Shown: piece by piece, positions 1 to 5,670 of the stretch
How the letters are laid out: each line of letters opens with the position of its first letter
How positions within the stretch are numbered: the stretch's first letter is position 1
Source: SHZI01 sp032122615
GTDB taxonomy: Bacteria; Pseudomonadota; Gammaproteobacteria; Steroidobacterales; GCA-2729495
DNA: 5,676 nucleotides
Direction of reading: 5' to 3'
Assembly: GCA_032122615.1 (NCBI GenBank)
Contig: JAQBGF010000135.1
Coordinates: 1-5,676 of the forward strand
Position numbers and translations under genes: made by a program
The notes under the pieces: generated by a model
What the model saw: only the letters and a program-made list of their open reading frames with translations
Told to the model about the DNA's origin: nothing
Database searches by the model: none

Positions 1-1
1 G

Positions 2-1132
2 TCCCAGGAACTCGTGGCCACCGAGAGGCTGACCTTCGTCCACCCGTTCGATGATCCCGCCGTGATTGCCGGCCAGGGAACGGTGGGCATGGAAATCCTG
101 CGCCAGCACCGCGGCTCGATCGACGCGATATTCGTTCCGGCGGGCGGTGGCGGCCTGATCAGCGGCATCGGGCTATACGTGAAAGCCCTCTACCCGGAGA
201 TCCGGGTGATTGGCGTGGAACCCGAGGAATCACCGACGATGCGCTCGGCGCTTGCCGCCGGGCGGCCGGTCCGCCTGGACCACGTCGGTATATTTGTCGA
301 CGGCGTCGCCGTGCGCCAGGCGGGTGTCGAGACCTTCCGGATCTGCCGCGAGGTCGTCGACGAGATCATCCTGGTCAGCAACGACGAGATCTGCGCCGCG
401 ATTCGCGACGTGTTCGAAGACACCCGCGCCGTCATGGAACCGGCGGGCGCCCTCGCCGTGGCCGGGATCAAGCGCTACGTGGCGGCCTCGGGTTGCCGCA
501 ACCAGACCCTGGTGGCGGTCAACAGCGGGGCCAACATGAACTTCGACCGGCTGCGCTATATCGCCGAGCGGGCCGGAATCGGCGAGAACCGGGAGGCGTT
601 GCTCGCCGTGCAGATTCCCGAGCGCCCCGGCAGCTTCCGCGCCTTCTGCGAGACCATCGGCAACCGCTACATTACCGAGTTCAACTACCGGTTCAGCGAC
701 CCGGCGCGGGCGCGGATATTTGTCGGGGTTGGCCTGACCGGCGGGCTGGAAGAGCGGGCGCAGCTCATTGCCCGACTCGAGGAACTCGACTACCCGGTGT
801 CCGACCTGAGCGACGACGAGGTGGCGAAGCTGCATCTACGCCACATGGTGGGCGGGCTGGCTCCCGGGCTTAAGGACGAACGCCTGTATCGCCTGCAGTT
901 CCCGGAGCGCCCCGGCGCCCTGCTGGAGTTTCTCCGGGCATTCGGGAGTCGCTGGAACATCAGTCTCTTCCATTACACGAACCCGGGCTCGGACTACGGC
1001 CGGGTGCTGGCGGGTATTCAGGTACCCGATGCCGACATGGCGGAGTTTCTCGAGCACCTCCGGGCTACCGGCTATGAGTTCTGGGACGAGAGTGGCAATG
1101 CGGCTTACCGGCTGTTCCTGTCGAGCGCCTGA
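2..1132 (+). CDS. ilvA: Threonine ammonia-lyase (biosynthetic threonine deaminase), 3' part
   Basis: Converts L-threonine to 2-oxobutanoate and ammonia with PLP, the first committed step of isoleucine synthesis, in the cytoplasm. The reading frame is open from base 2, so the gene is cut by the window edge. By comparison with the roughly 514-residue E. coli enzyme about 140 N-terminal residues are missing, including the PLP-binding lysine. Visible in the 376-residue fragment: the PLP phosphate-binding loop PAGGGGLISG near residues 46-55, EPAGALAVAG near 147-156, and NSGANMNF near 174-181, whose Ser contacts the PLP ring in this fold. Two ACT-like regulatory modules follow, beginning at LLAVQIPERPGSF (about 200) and LYRLQFPERPGAL (about 295). 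This two-module tail is that of the isoleucine-inhibited, valine-activated biosynthetic form, not the short catabolic TdcB. The GTG at base 14 is an internal codon, not the start. The stop overlaps the next start (TGATG). Confidence 0.96.
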   Translation, partial: SQELVATERLTFVHPFDDPAVIAGQGTVGMEILRQHRGSIDAIFVPAGGGGLISGIGLYVKALYPEIRVIGVEPEESPTMRSALAAGRPVRLDHVGIFVDGVAVRQAGVETFRICREVVDEIILVSNDEICAAIRDVFEDTRAVMEPAGALAVAGIKRYVAASGCRNQTLVAVNSGANMNFDRLRYIAERAGIGENREALLAVQIPERPGSFRAFCETIGNRYITEFNYRFSDPARARIFVGVGLTGGLEERAQLIARLEELDYPVSDLSDDEVAKLHLRHMVGGLAPGLKDERLYRLQFPERPGALLEFLRAFGSRWNISLFHYTNPGSDYGRVLAGIQVPDADMAEFLEHLRATGYEFWDESGNAAYRLFLSSA

Positions 1133-1671
1133 TGGACAACATCTCGCAAGGTATTGTCATCCGGCGACTGCAACCCGGGGACGTAACCGCGCTCGCGGAT
1201 CTTGCTCGCGATACCTTCATCGAGACCTTCGGTCATCTGTACAAGGCCGACGACCTGGCGGCGTTCCTCAAGACGGCGCATGCGCCGGCGACCTATCTCG
1301 CGCTGCTGCAGAACGCGTGCATGGCGATCTGGGTTGCCGAAAAATCTCCGGGGGTGCTCGTTGGCTACGCGCTTGCCGGACCCTGCAAACTCCCGGTGCC
1401 CGGGCTGGAATCGTCTGCCGGTGAAATCCGCCAGTTGTATTTGCTGGCGACGGCTCAGAAAGAGGGACTCGGCACCCGCCTGCTCGTCACGATGCTTGAT
1501 TGGCTGGTCGCGCAGGGACATTCGCCGCTGTACGTTGGCGTCTGGTCAGGGAATCCCGGCGCCCAGCGCCTCTATGGCCGCTTCGGTTTCGAGAAGATCG
1601 GCGAGTACGATTTTCCGGTGGGCGAACACCTCGATCGTGAATTCATCTTCAGGCAGCGGAAGTTTCCGTAG
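1132..1671 (+). CDS. GNAT-family N-acetyltransferase, PaiA-like
   Basis: A 179-residue cytoplasmic protein expected to transfer an acetyl group from acetyl-CoA to an amine. N-terminal IRRLQPGD (10-17) and DTFIETFGHLY (27-37) are typical of the first strand and helix of the fold. Motif A spans about 98-117, with the acetyl-CoA pyrophosphate loop Q109-x-x-G112-x-G114. Motif B is LYVGVWSGNPGAQRLYGRFG (133-152), including W138, N141, Y148 and a following GF. The TFxETFG stretch and the VW-x-x-N-x-x-A-x-x-LY pattern resemble Bacillus PaiA-type polyamine N-acetyltransferases, so a polyamine or another small amine is a possible substrate, but this is inference. The ATG overlaps the ilvA stop by one base and only a weak GAG lies upstream, so translation probably depends on coupling to ilvA. 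Acetylation of a protein N-terminus or an antibiotic cannot be excluded. Confidence 0.9.
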   Translation: MDNISQGIVIRRLQPGDVTALADLARDTFIETFGHLYKADDLAAFLKTAHAPATYLALLQNACMAIWVAEKSPGVLVGYALAGPCKLPVPGLESSAGEIRQLYLLATAQKEGLGTRLLVTMLDWLVAQGHSPLYVGVWSGNPGAQRLYGRFGFEKIGEYDFPVGEHLDREFIFRQRKFP

Positions 1672-1697
1672 CCGGTTCCGGCAGGCCGGATAGCGGC

Positions 1698-1703
1698 ATA
1701 ATC
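1698..1703 (+). promoter_or_regulatory. Possible -10 element directly before the hydrolase start
   Basis: The sequence CATAAT at about 1697-1702 matches the sigma70 -10 consensus TATAAT at five of six positions and stands out in GC-rich surroundings. It ends only six bases before the ATG at 1709, so a promoter here would begin transcription at or next to the A of the start codon and give a leaderless message. No Shine-Dalgarno sequence is visible before this ATG, which agrees with that idea. The -35 region is poor: the best spaced hexamer, TTCCGG at 1676-1681, matches TTGACA at only two positions. Motif seen; function inferred. Confidence 0.35.
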
Positions 1704-1708
1704 GCGCC

Positions 1709-2575
1709 ATGTCTGATTCTCTCGAACAGTGGCGCCGCGGCGGCGCCTCATTTGCCTGGCAGGGCAATGACATCTTCGTGCGGCGCGCGGGTGCCCCGTC
1801 GGCACCAGTATTGTTGCTGATACATGGCTTTCCCACTGCCTCGTGGGACTACGCTCCGATATGGGCGGCGCTAGCGGCCCGCTGGCGCGTGCTCACCCTG
1901 GACATGCTGGGCTTTGGTTTTTCTGCGAAACCACGTGGCCACACCTATCCCCTCGCCGACCAGGCTGACCTGATCGAAGCATTACTGCGCGCTGAATCAG
2001 TGACTGACTACCATGTGCTGGCCCATGACTATGGCGACACGGTGGCGCAGGAGCTGCTGGCCAGGAATTCGGCCGCACCGAAACTGCACAGCGTCTGCCT
2101 GCTGAATGGCGGAATTTTTCCGGAGGCGCATCGGCCGCTGCTGATCCAGCGCCTGCTGTCGTCCGCCGCGGGACCGCTGGTCGCGCGACTTTCCACTCGC
2201 GCCACTTTTGCCGTGAGCATGCGGCGAATATTCGCCAGCCAGCGCCCGCCGACGCCCGAGGAACTGGCCGGCCTGTGGACTCTCGTCACGCATAACAACG
2301 GCCGCGCGGTGCTGGCTGCCGTCAGCCGATACCGGCTGGAAAGGCAGCCCCGGCGCCCGCGCTGGGTGGGCGCCCTGCAGACCGCGCAGGTGCCACTACG
2401 CCTGATTGTCGGCACCGAGGATCCGATCGCGGGGGCTGCCATGGCGGACCGCTACCGGCAACTGGTGCCGCGACCCGATGTGGTCGAGTTGCCGGGCGTG
2501 GGCCACTATCCGCAAATCGAGGCGCCGGATCAGGTACTGCGTGCCTACGAAGAGTTTCGTGCCCGCCGCACGTGA
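1709..2575 (+). CDS. Alpha/beta-hydrolase, MEST/PEG1-like, Asp nucleophile
   Basis: A 288-residue single-domain alpha/beta-hydrolase without signal peptide. The oxyanion segment LIHGFPTASWDY covers 37-48. The nucleophile elbow is AHDYGDTVAQELL (105-117), giving D107 as nucleophile rather than Ser. D238 in GTEDPI is the likely acid and H266 in GVGHYPQIE the general base. An Asp nucleophile is known from haloalkane dehalogenases and epoxide hydrolases. From memory, the closest family is the vertebrate imprinted gene product MEST: shared stretches are LGFGFSAKP (67-75), HDYGD, LLNGGIFPEAHRPLL (131-145), the lid pattern with NN-G (196-198), RRPRWVGAL (215-223) and GHYPQ. The start is supported because W8...GG and the G-x-DIFV segment align with the MEST N-terminus. 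No ribosome binding site is seen. The SDR follows after 29 bases, probably in the same transcript. Substrate unknown; dehalogenase or epoxide hydrolase activity is a possibility only. Confidence 0.92.
   Translation: MSDSLEQWRRGGASFAWQGNDIFVRRAGAPSAPVLLLIHGFPTASWDYAPIWAALAARWRVLTLDMLGFGFSAKPRGHTYPLADQADLIEALLRAESVTDYHVLAHDYGDTVAQELLARNSAAPKLHSVCLLNGGIFPEAHRPLLIQRLLSSAAGPLVARLSTRATFAVSMRRIFASQRPPTPEELAGLWTLVTHNNGRAVLAAVSRYRLERQPRRPRWVGALQTAQVPLRLIVGTEDPIAGAAMADRYRQLVPRPDVVELPGVGHYPQIEAPDQVLRAYEEFRARRT
1731..1747. repeat. Perfect GC inverted repeat in the start of the hydrolase gene
   Basis: GGCGCCG (1731-1737) and CGGCGCC (1741-1747) are exact reverse complements separated by CGG. The seven pairs are all G-C, so the RNA could form a stable hairpin about 22 bases after the ATG. 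It overlaps codons 8-13 (Trp-Arg-Arg-Gly-Gly-Ala), so it may simply follow from GC-rich Arg and Gly codons. An effect on translation of a message lacking a ribosome binding site is speculation. Confidence 0.4.
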
Positions 2576-2590
2576 CCAATGCCGCCCTGA

Positions 2591-2595
2591 AGGAG
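2591..2595 (+). promoter_or_regulatory. Ribosome binding site that sets the SDR start
   Basis: AGGAG at 2591-2595 lies nine bases before the ATG at 2605. It decides between this ATG and the in-frame GTG at 2572, which overlaps the hydrolase stop. Starting at 2605 places the positive residues and hydrophobic run of a signal peptide exactly at the N-terminus. Confidence 0.8.
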
Positions 2596-2604
2596 CCACA
2601 CCCG

Positions 2605-3465
2605 ATGCGTCGATTGTCATCTCCCCTTCGCCAGCTGCTGCTGGTCGTCTTGCTCGGTTTGTCCGCCGTTGTCGCCCTGGCCGCGGACGAATCAGCGCCA
2701 CAACCGACGGTACTGATCACCGGCGCCAACCGTGGCATCGGCCTCGAATTCACCCGCCAGTACGCCGCCCGGGGCTGGACCGTGATCGCGACGACCCGCC
2801 GGCCCAATGCGGCAACGGAACTACGCCAGCTTGCCGCGAACCGGCCGAACGTGATCATCGACCGGCTCGATATCACCAGCGAATCGGAAGTGGCCGCGCT
2901 CGCTGCAAAATATCGGGGCCGGCCCATCGACCTGCTGATCAACAACGCAGCGCTGCTGGAAAATCTGGACGCTCAGCTGCTCGGCGCGCTTGACTACGAA
3001 CTGTTCAACCGGACATTCGCCATCAACGCCATCGGACCGATGCGGGTGTCCGAAGCCTTGCTTCCGAACGTGGCGGCCAGCGGCCAGAAAAAGATCGTCA
3101 CGCTATCCAGCGCGGCAGGCTCCCACGGCCTGCTGAACCCACCGGCCAACCTGTACCCGTACCGGGCCAGCAAGGCGGCGCTCAATTTTCTGATGCACAA
3201 CCTCGCGCTCGACGTGGCGAAGCGCGGGATCATCGTGGGGTTGCTCAATCCCGGCCTGGTGGACACCCGGGGTGTGTTGAACCTGAAGCCGGGCGAATCG
3301 CCGCCGAAGGAGTTCGCCGCGCTGATGCCGCTGATCCGCTCGGGAAAAATCCAGCTGATCACGCCGGAAGAGTCCGTGAAGGCAATGCTGGAGCTGATCG
3401 ACGGCCTGACGCCGGCCCGGTCGGGCGTGTTCCTGAACTACGACGGCCAGACGCTGCCCTGGTAG
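2605..3465 (+). CDS. SDR-family oxidoreductase (C-factor/sniffer type) with signal peptide
   Basis: A 286-residue short-chain dehydrogenase/reductase. After an N-terminal export signal (positive MRRLSSPLR, hydrophobic 10-24, likely cleavage after ALA at 24-26) the Rossmann domain carries the NAD(P) loop TGANRGIG (39-46), acidic D89 after the fourth strand region, NNA (113-115), N141, the catalytic Ser in LSSAAG (S169 likely, 167-172), and YRASK with Y186 and K190. NPGLVDT (215-221) is the usual proline-glycine cofactor segment. All catalytic residues are present, so activity is expected. The overall pattern and the YPYRASKAALN segment resemble the C-factor/sniffer carbonyl-reductase class. 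Basic R65/R66 after the second strand hint at NADP(H). The signal peptide is odd for an enzyme using a cytoplasmic cofactor; the segment could instead be an uncleaved inner-membrane anchor. It lies 29 bases after the hydrolase. Substrate not predictable. Confidence 0.93.
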   Translation: MRRLSSPLRQLLLVVLLGLSAVVALAADESAPQPTVLITGANRGIGLEFTRQYAARGWTVIATTRRPNAATELRQLAANRPNVIIDRLDITSESEVAALAAKYRGRPIDLLINNAALLENLDAQLLGALDYELFNRTFAINAIGPMRVSEALLPNVAASGQKKIVTLSSAAGSHGLLNPPANLYPYRASKAALNFLMHNLALDVAKRGIIVGLLNPGLVDTRGVLNLKPGESPPKEFAALMPLIRSGKIQLITPEESVKAMLELIDGLTPARSGVFLNYDGQTLPW

Positions 3466-3483
3466 GCGCGCCTTTCGTGCGCC
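3465..3483. terminator. Hairpin between convergent genes, possible weak terminator
   Basis: GGCGCGC (3465-3471) can pair with GTGCGCC (3477-3483), including one G-T wobble, around the loop CTTTC. It starts at the last base of the SDR stop codon and sits in the 46-base gap between convergent genes, where a bidirectional terminator would be expected. Neither strand has a T-tract after the stem, so it is not a standard intrinsic terminator. The rest of the gap, to 3511, shows nothing recognisable. Confidence 0.35.
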
Positions 3484-3511
3484 AGGCCTCTATGAGAACA
3501 CGCTTGGTGCG

Positions 3512-3802
3512 CTACGACGCGTGGAATTCCTGTTTGCAGACCGGGCACTCCGGCGCCTTCATCAACGGGCCGTAGAGCCTGGCATCCAGTGCGGCGGACC
3601 AGAACCAGCGGTTGCTGCACTTCGGACAGACGATGTACCAGACCCCGAAGGCATAGCCCACCACAACGAGGATCGTGCCGAGCGTCCAGGAGATCCGAAA
3701 CCCTTCCCACAACGGCGCAAAGCTTCCGACCACCATCAGCACCATCGCGACCGCCAGCTTCCAGAACTGGCCCGTCCGGGTAACTACAGAATTTGCAAAC
3801 AT
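3512..3802 (-). CDS. Small two-helix membrane protein with zinc-ribbon cysteines
   Basis: A 96-residue protein that I do not recognise as a named family. Two hydrophobic segments, about 14-31 and 38-57, are separated by a short loop (LWEGFRIS). The C-terminal part holds C59-P-K-C62 and C86-P-V-C89, a CxxC-x23-CxxC arrangement typical of a zinc ribbon or rubredoxin-like knuckle. The positively charged ends suggest both termini, and so the metal site, face the cytoplasm. Its ATG follows directly on the TGA of the GIY-YIG gene (TGAATG on the minus strand), with a modest AGGGGG four bases before the start (plus positions 3807-3812), so translation is probably coupled. It is the last gene of the minus-strand block. 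Function unknown; a role as a membrane-tethered nucleic-acid or protein-binding module is only a guess. Confidence 0.8.
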   Translation of the reverse strand: MFANSVVTRTGQFWKLAVAMVLMVVGSFAPLWEGFRISWTLGTILVVVGYAFGVWYIVCPKCSNRWFWSAALDARLYGPLMKAPECPVCKQEFHAS

Positions 3803-4069
3803 TCAGCCCCCTGCCAAAACTCGTTTTGCCGCCACGGGCAGCCGCTTGATCGCCGCCTCCCGCCGAAGTGCCGCACCACGATCCGCTGCCGGCTCCTGGT
3901 GCACCAGAGTGACCGGACGCCGGGCCCGGGTGTAGGCCGCGCCGCTTCCCGAATTGTGCTGGGCAATGCGCTGGCCAACGTCCCTGGCAATACCGGTATA
4001 CAGCGACTGGTCCTTGCACCGGACAATGTAGACGTACCAGGCCGCGTTGGCTGCGATGGCCGTCACCAT
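3803..4069 (-). CDS. GIY-YIG domain protein, UPF0213/YhbQ type
   Basis: An 88-residue protein consisting almost entirely of one GIY-YIG nuclease-like domain. The two signature strands are WYVYIVRC (11-18) and SLYTGIA (22-28). Next come the conserved R29, R34 and H38 region with HNSGSGAAYTRARRP (38-52), then the helix LRREAAIKRL (68-77) with the likely metal-binding Glu E71. Stand-alone domains of this kind are common in bacteria and were linked to nuclease activity for E. coli YhbQ, but their cellular role is not settled. The frame stays open up to an ATG at 4213, but that start would overlap the methyltransferase gene and add a 48-residue extension without domain character. I therefore chose the ATG at 4069, which leaves ten residues before the first strand. 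No good ribosome binding site precedes it. Its stop abuts the next start. Confidence 0.9.
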   Translation of the reverse strand: MVTAIAANAAWYVYIVRCKDQSLYTGIARDVGQRIAQHNSGSGAAYTRARRPVTLVHQEPAADRGAALRREAAIKRLPVAAKRVLAGG

Positions 4070-4107
4070 ACGATCGCTACGGGCCCGGTGGTTGCAGGGG
4101 TCAACGG

Positions 4108-4923
4108 TCAAAGTGGTTTGCGAAAGCGCAGTGTGAAGCGATCGCTTTCGCCAATGGCCGTGTATTTTTCCTTGTTCTTTTCGCCTTCCCGGTAGGTTGA
4201 CGGCAGGGTCCACACGCCCTTCTCATATTCCGTGGTGTCCCTGGGATTCGCGTTGATTTCGGCGCTGGCCTCCAGCACGAAGCCGGCATTTTTCGCCAGT
4301 TCGATGGCGTAGTCCTCGCGCACATAACCGGACGCCGCTTTCGGATCCTGCGGCACGTCGGTGCTGGCCCGATGTTCAACGACGCCGAGAACACCACCCG
4401 GCTTCAGTGCGGTGTACATGGCGGCGAAGGCCTTTTCGGCGTTGCCGCCACCCATCCAGTTGTGGATATTGCGGAAGGTCAGCACCATGTCGGCCGTGCC
4501 CGCGGGCGCGACGGCCGTCTTGTCCGGGAACGACAACACGGTCATTTCGGTACCTGCGTACAGATCCGGACTCGCAGCCAGCTTGTCGCTGAACGTCTTG
4601 ATGCCACGCTGGATGAATTCAATCTTCGACTCCGGATCCCAGCCCGCGGCGTAATATTTTCCACCCTTGCTGAGGTAGGGCCCCAAGATTTCCGAATACC
4701 AGCCCATTGATGGCCAGACTTCCACGACCTGCATGTTGGCCTTCAGGCCAAAAAAGGTGAGTGTCTCGGCCGGGTGCCGGAACGGGTCTCGTGCCTTGTT
4801 TGCCGCGGACCGGTGGTCGCCGGCAATGACGGCCGACAGTGCGGGATCCACGTCTGCCTCCGCGCCGGCGCCGGTCGTCATGATCAGTCCCAGAGCGAGG
4901 CAGGCAGCTAATAAACGTCGCAC
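4108..4923 (-). CDS. Predicted secreted SAM-dependent methyltransferase-like protein (COG4798 type)
   Basis: A 271-residue protein with a clear signal peptide: MRR, a hydrophobic run about 4-16, and a likely cleavage after AGA (19-21). The mature part starts with a segment typical of this family, HRSAANKARDPFRHPAETL (37-55), then the class I methyltransferase strand VVEVWPSMGWYSEILGPYL (66-84). Later come YAAGWDPES (91-99), DMVLTFRNIHNW (145-156) as the motif IV region, and LKPGGVLGVVEHRA (173-186). As I recall the family, the usual loop is WPGGGWYTEI; here two glycines are replaced (P71-S72-M73-G74), which may weaken SAM binding. Homologues are annotated only as predicted methyltransferases and no substrate is known to me. 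The start is GTG, supported by GGAG seven bases upstream; a nearby ATG at 4928 is out of frame. The GIY-YIG gene follows after 38 bases. Confidence 0.88.
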   Translation of the reverse strand: MRRLLAACLALGLIMTTGAGAEADVDPALSAVIAGDHRSAANKARDPFRHPAETLTFFGLKANMQVVEVWPSMGWYSEILGPYLSKGGKYYAAGWDPESKIEFIQRGIKTFSDKLAASPDLYAGTEMTVLSFPDKTAVAPAGTADMVLTFRNIHNWMGGGNAEKAFAAMYTALKPGGVLGVVEHRASTDVPQDPKAASGYVREDYAIELAKNAGFVLEASAEINANPRDTTEYEKGVWTLPSTYREGEKNKEKYTAIGESDRFTLRFRKPL

Positions 4924-4930
4924 AGCATTA

Positions 4931-4934
4931 CTCC
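4931..4934 (-). promoter_or_regulatory. Ribosome binding site for the GTG start of the methyltransferase
   Basis: On the minus strand GGAG stands seven bases before the GTG at 4923-4921. It supports this rare start codon over the ATG at 4928-4926, which lies only two bases from the GGAG, is in another frame and reaches a stop after six codons. Confidence 0.7.
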
Positions 4935-4978
4935 GCGTGGCCGAAGATCAGCGGCGAGCTTAGCGGAAGATGTGCTGC

Positions 4979-5656
4979 TCAGGCAAAAACGTGGTCGCGA
5001 ATGCGCGCGATCTTGGCAGTCTGCGGCAGGCGGTAGAAGGTTCGCAGCTCGCGGAGCAGGTCCGGCGTGAAGGGCATGACCGGAAAGCGCGATTCCAGGT
5101 TCGCGCAGTACCGGCTGGCGAGCGCCGTCGCTGCCTGATAGCGATCCAGCTCCTCCGGCGCCAGCCGCGGATCGAATGCCGGATCATCGAACAGTCGCGT
5201 CAGCAACGGCTTGCCGAGTGTCGTTGCCGGGAGATCCTGGAGCAGCAGCCGCGTGCTGACATATTTGTCCACCTCGGCCTGCATCTCGAGTTCGAGCAAT
5301 GTAACCGGCTTGTCGAAGCCAGCGTTCCACACCAGGTAGTGAAAATGGCTCACGCCCTCAAGTACCGTCCAGAAATCAGCCAGGTTCTCCCGGGAAAGAT
5401 GCTCGCTGGGATCGGCAGCGGCCAGCCGCGCGAGTACACCGTGATCAACGAACAGGGCAAGATCGACTGCGCCGTCGCCTTCAACGACGATTAGTTGCTC
5501 GTCACTGGCCCGACCCGGGGAACCAGCGGTCAACGCGGCGAGAATGTCGCGGTCGGTGACGAGGTAGTCCCGTACGTCCTGCTCTAACCCGGTGTCGTAA
5601 AGCCGCTCGAGTTGGCCTTGCATTGCCCGGAGCAATTCCGGAGATGCGGCACCCAC
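4979..5656 (-). CDS. Uncharacterised soluble protein, 225 residues
   Basis: I do not recognise a named family. The protein has no signal peptide or membrane segment, is acidic overall and looks mostly helical. Two segments look conserved in character: EGVSHFHYLVWNA (100-112) and LLELEMQAEVDKYV (120-133), the latter a likely amphipathic helix with alternating acidic residues. A strand-like part, EQLIVVEGDGAVDLALFVD (53-71), comes before them. A single cysteine (C184) and a basic C-terminus (LRELRTFYRLPQTAKIARIR, 201-220) follow. The combination of His, Glu and Asp residues around 100-130 could bind a metal, but no standard metalloenzyme motif is present. The start is GTG, chosen because GGGAG lies nine bases upstream and an in-frame TAG at 5662-5660 closes the frame just before it. 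It is the first visible gene of the minus-strand block; 55 bases separate it from the methyltransferase, with no clear promoter between them. Confidence 0.82.
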   Translation of the reverse strand: MGAASPELLRAMQGQLERLYDTGLEQDVRDYLVTDRDILAALTAGSPGRASDEQLIVVEGDGAVDLALFVDHGVLARLAAADPSEHLSRENLADFWTVLEGVSHFHYLVWNAGFDKPVTLLELEMQAEVDKYVSTRLLLQDLPATTLGKPLLTRLFDDPAFDPRLAPEELDRYQAATALASRYCANLESRFPVMPFTPDLLRELRTFYRLPQTAKIARIRDHVFA

Positions 5657-5665
5657 GCGCTAGTG

Positions 5666-5670
5666 CTCCC
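5666..5670 (-). promoter_or_regulatory. Ribosome binding site for the 225-residue protein
   Basis: Minus-strand GGGAG lies nine bases before the GTG at 5656-5654. It supports that start over the internal ATG at residue 12. It lies close to the window edge, so any promoter is outside the window. Confidence 0.65.

Noticed and set aside
230..835. Long open frame of 201 codons antisense to ilvA
   Set aside because: It lies wholly inside a confidently identified gene, is rich in Arg, Gly and Ala as expected of a GC-rich shadow frame, and has no recognisable domain.
1677..1690. Small inverted repeat TCCGG-CAGG-CCGGA after the acetyltransferase stop
   Set aside because: It has only five pairs and no T-tract; it is too weak to call a terminator and overlaps the possible hydrolase promoter.
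2572..2604. Upstream in-frame GTG start for the SDR
   Set aside because: It would add 11 residues before the signal peptide and has no ribosome binding site, whereas the ATG at 2605 has AGGAG nine bases upstream.
2322..2945. Antisense open frame of 207 codons across the hydrolase-SDR junction
   Set aside because: It overlaps two well-supported genes, and its low-complexity Arg/Ser/Pro-rich product looks like a GC-driven shadow.
4076..4104. TTGACC at 4104-4099 (minus strand) as a -35 for a promoter of the GIY-YIG gene
   Set aside because: The hexamer 17 bases downstream is CGTAGC, which matches TATAAT at only two positions.
4070..4213. 48-residue N-terminal extension of the GIY-YIG protein
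   Set aside because: It overlaps the 3' end of the methyltransferase, has no domain character, and the internal ATG at 4069 gives the usual compact domain.
4900..4923. Lipobox-like LAAC at residues 5-8 of the methyltransferase
   Set aside because: The cysteine comes too early, before most of the hydrophobic region; a standard signal peptidase I site after AGA fits better.
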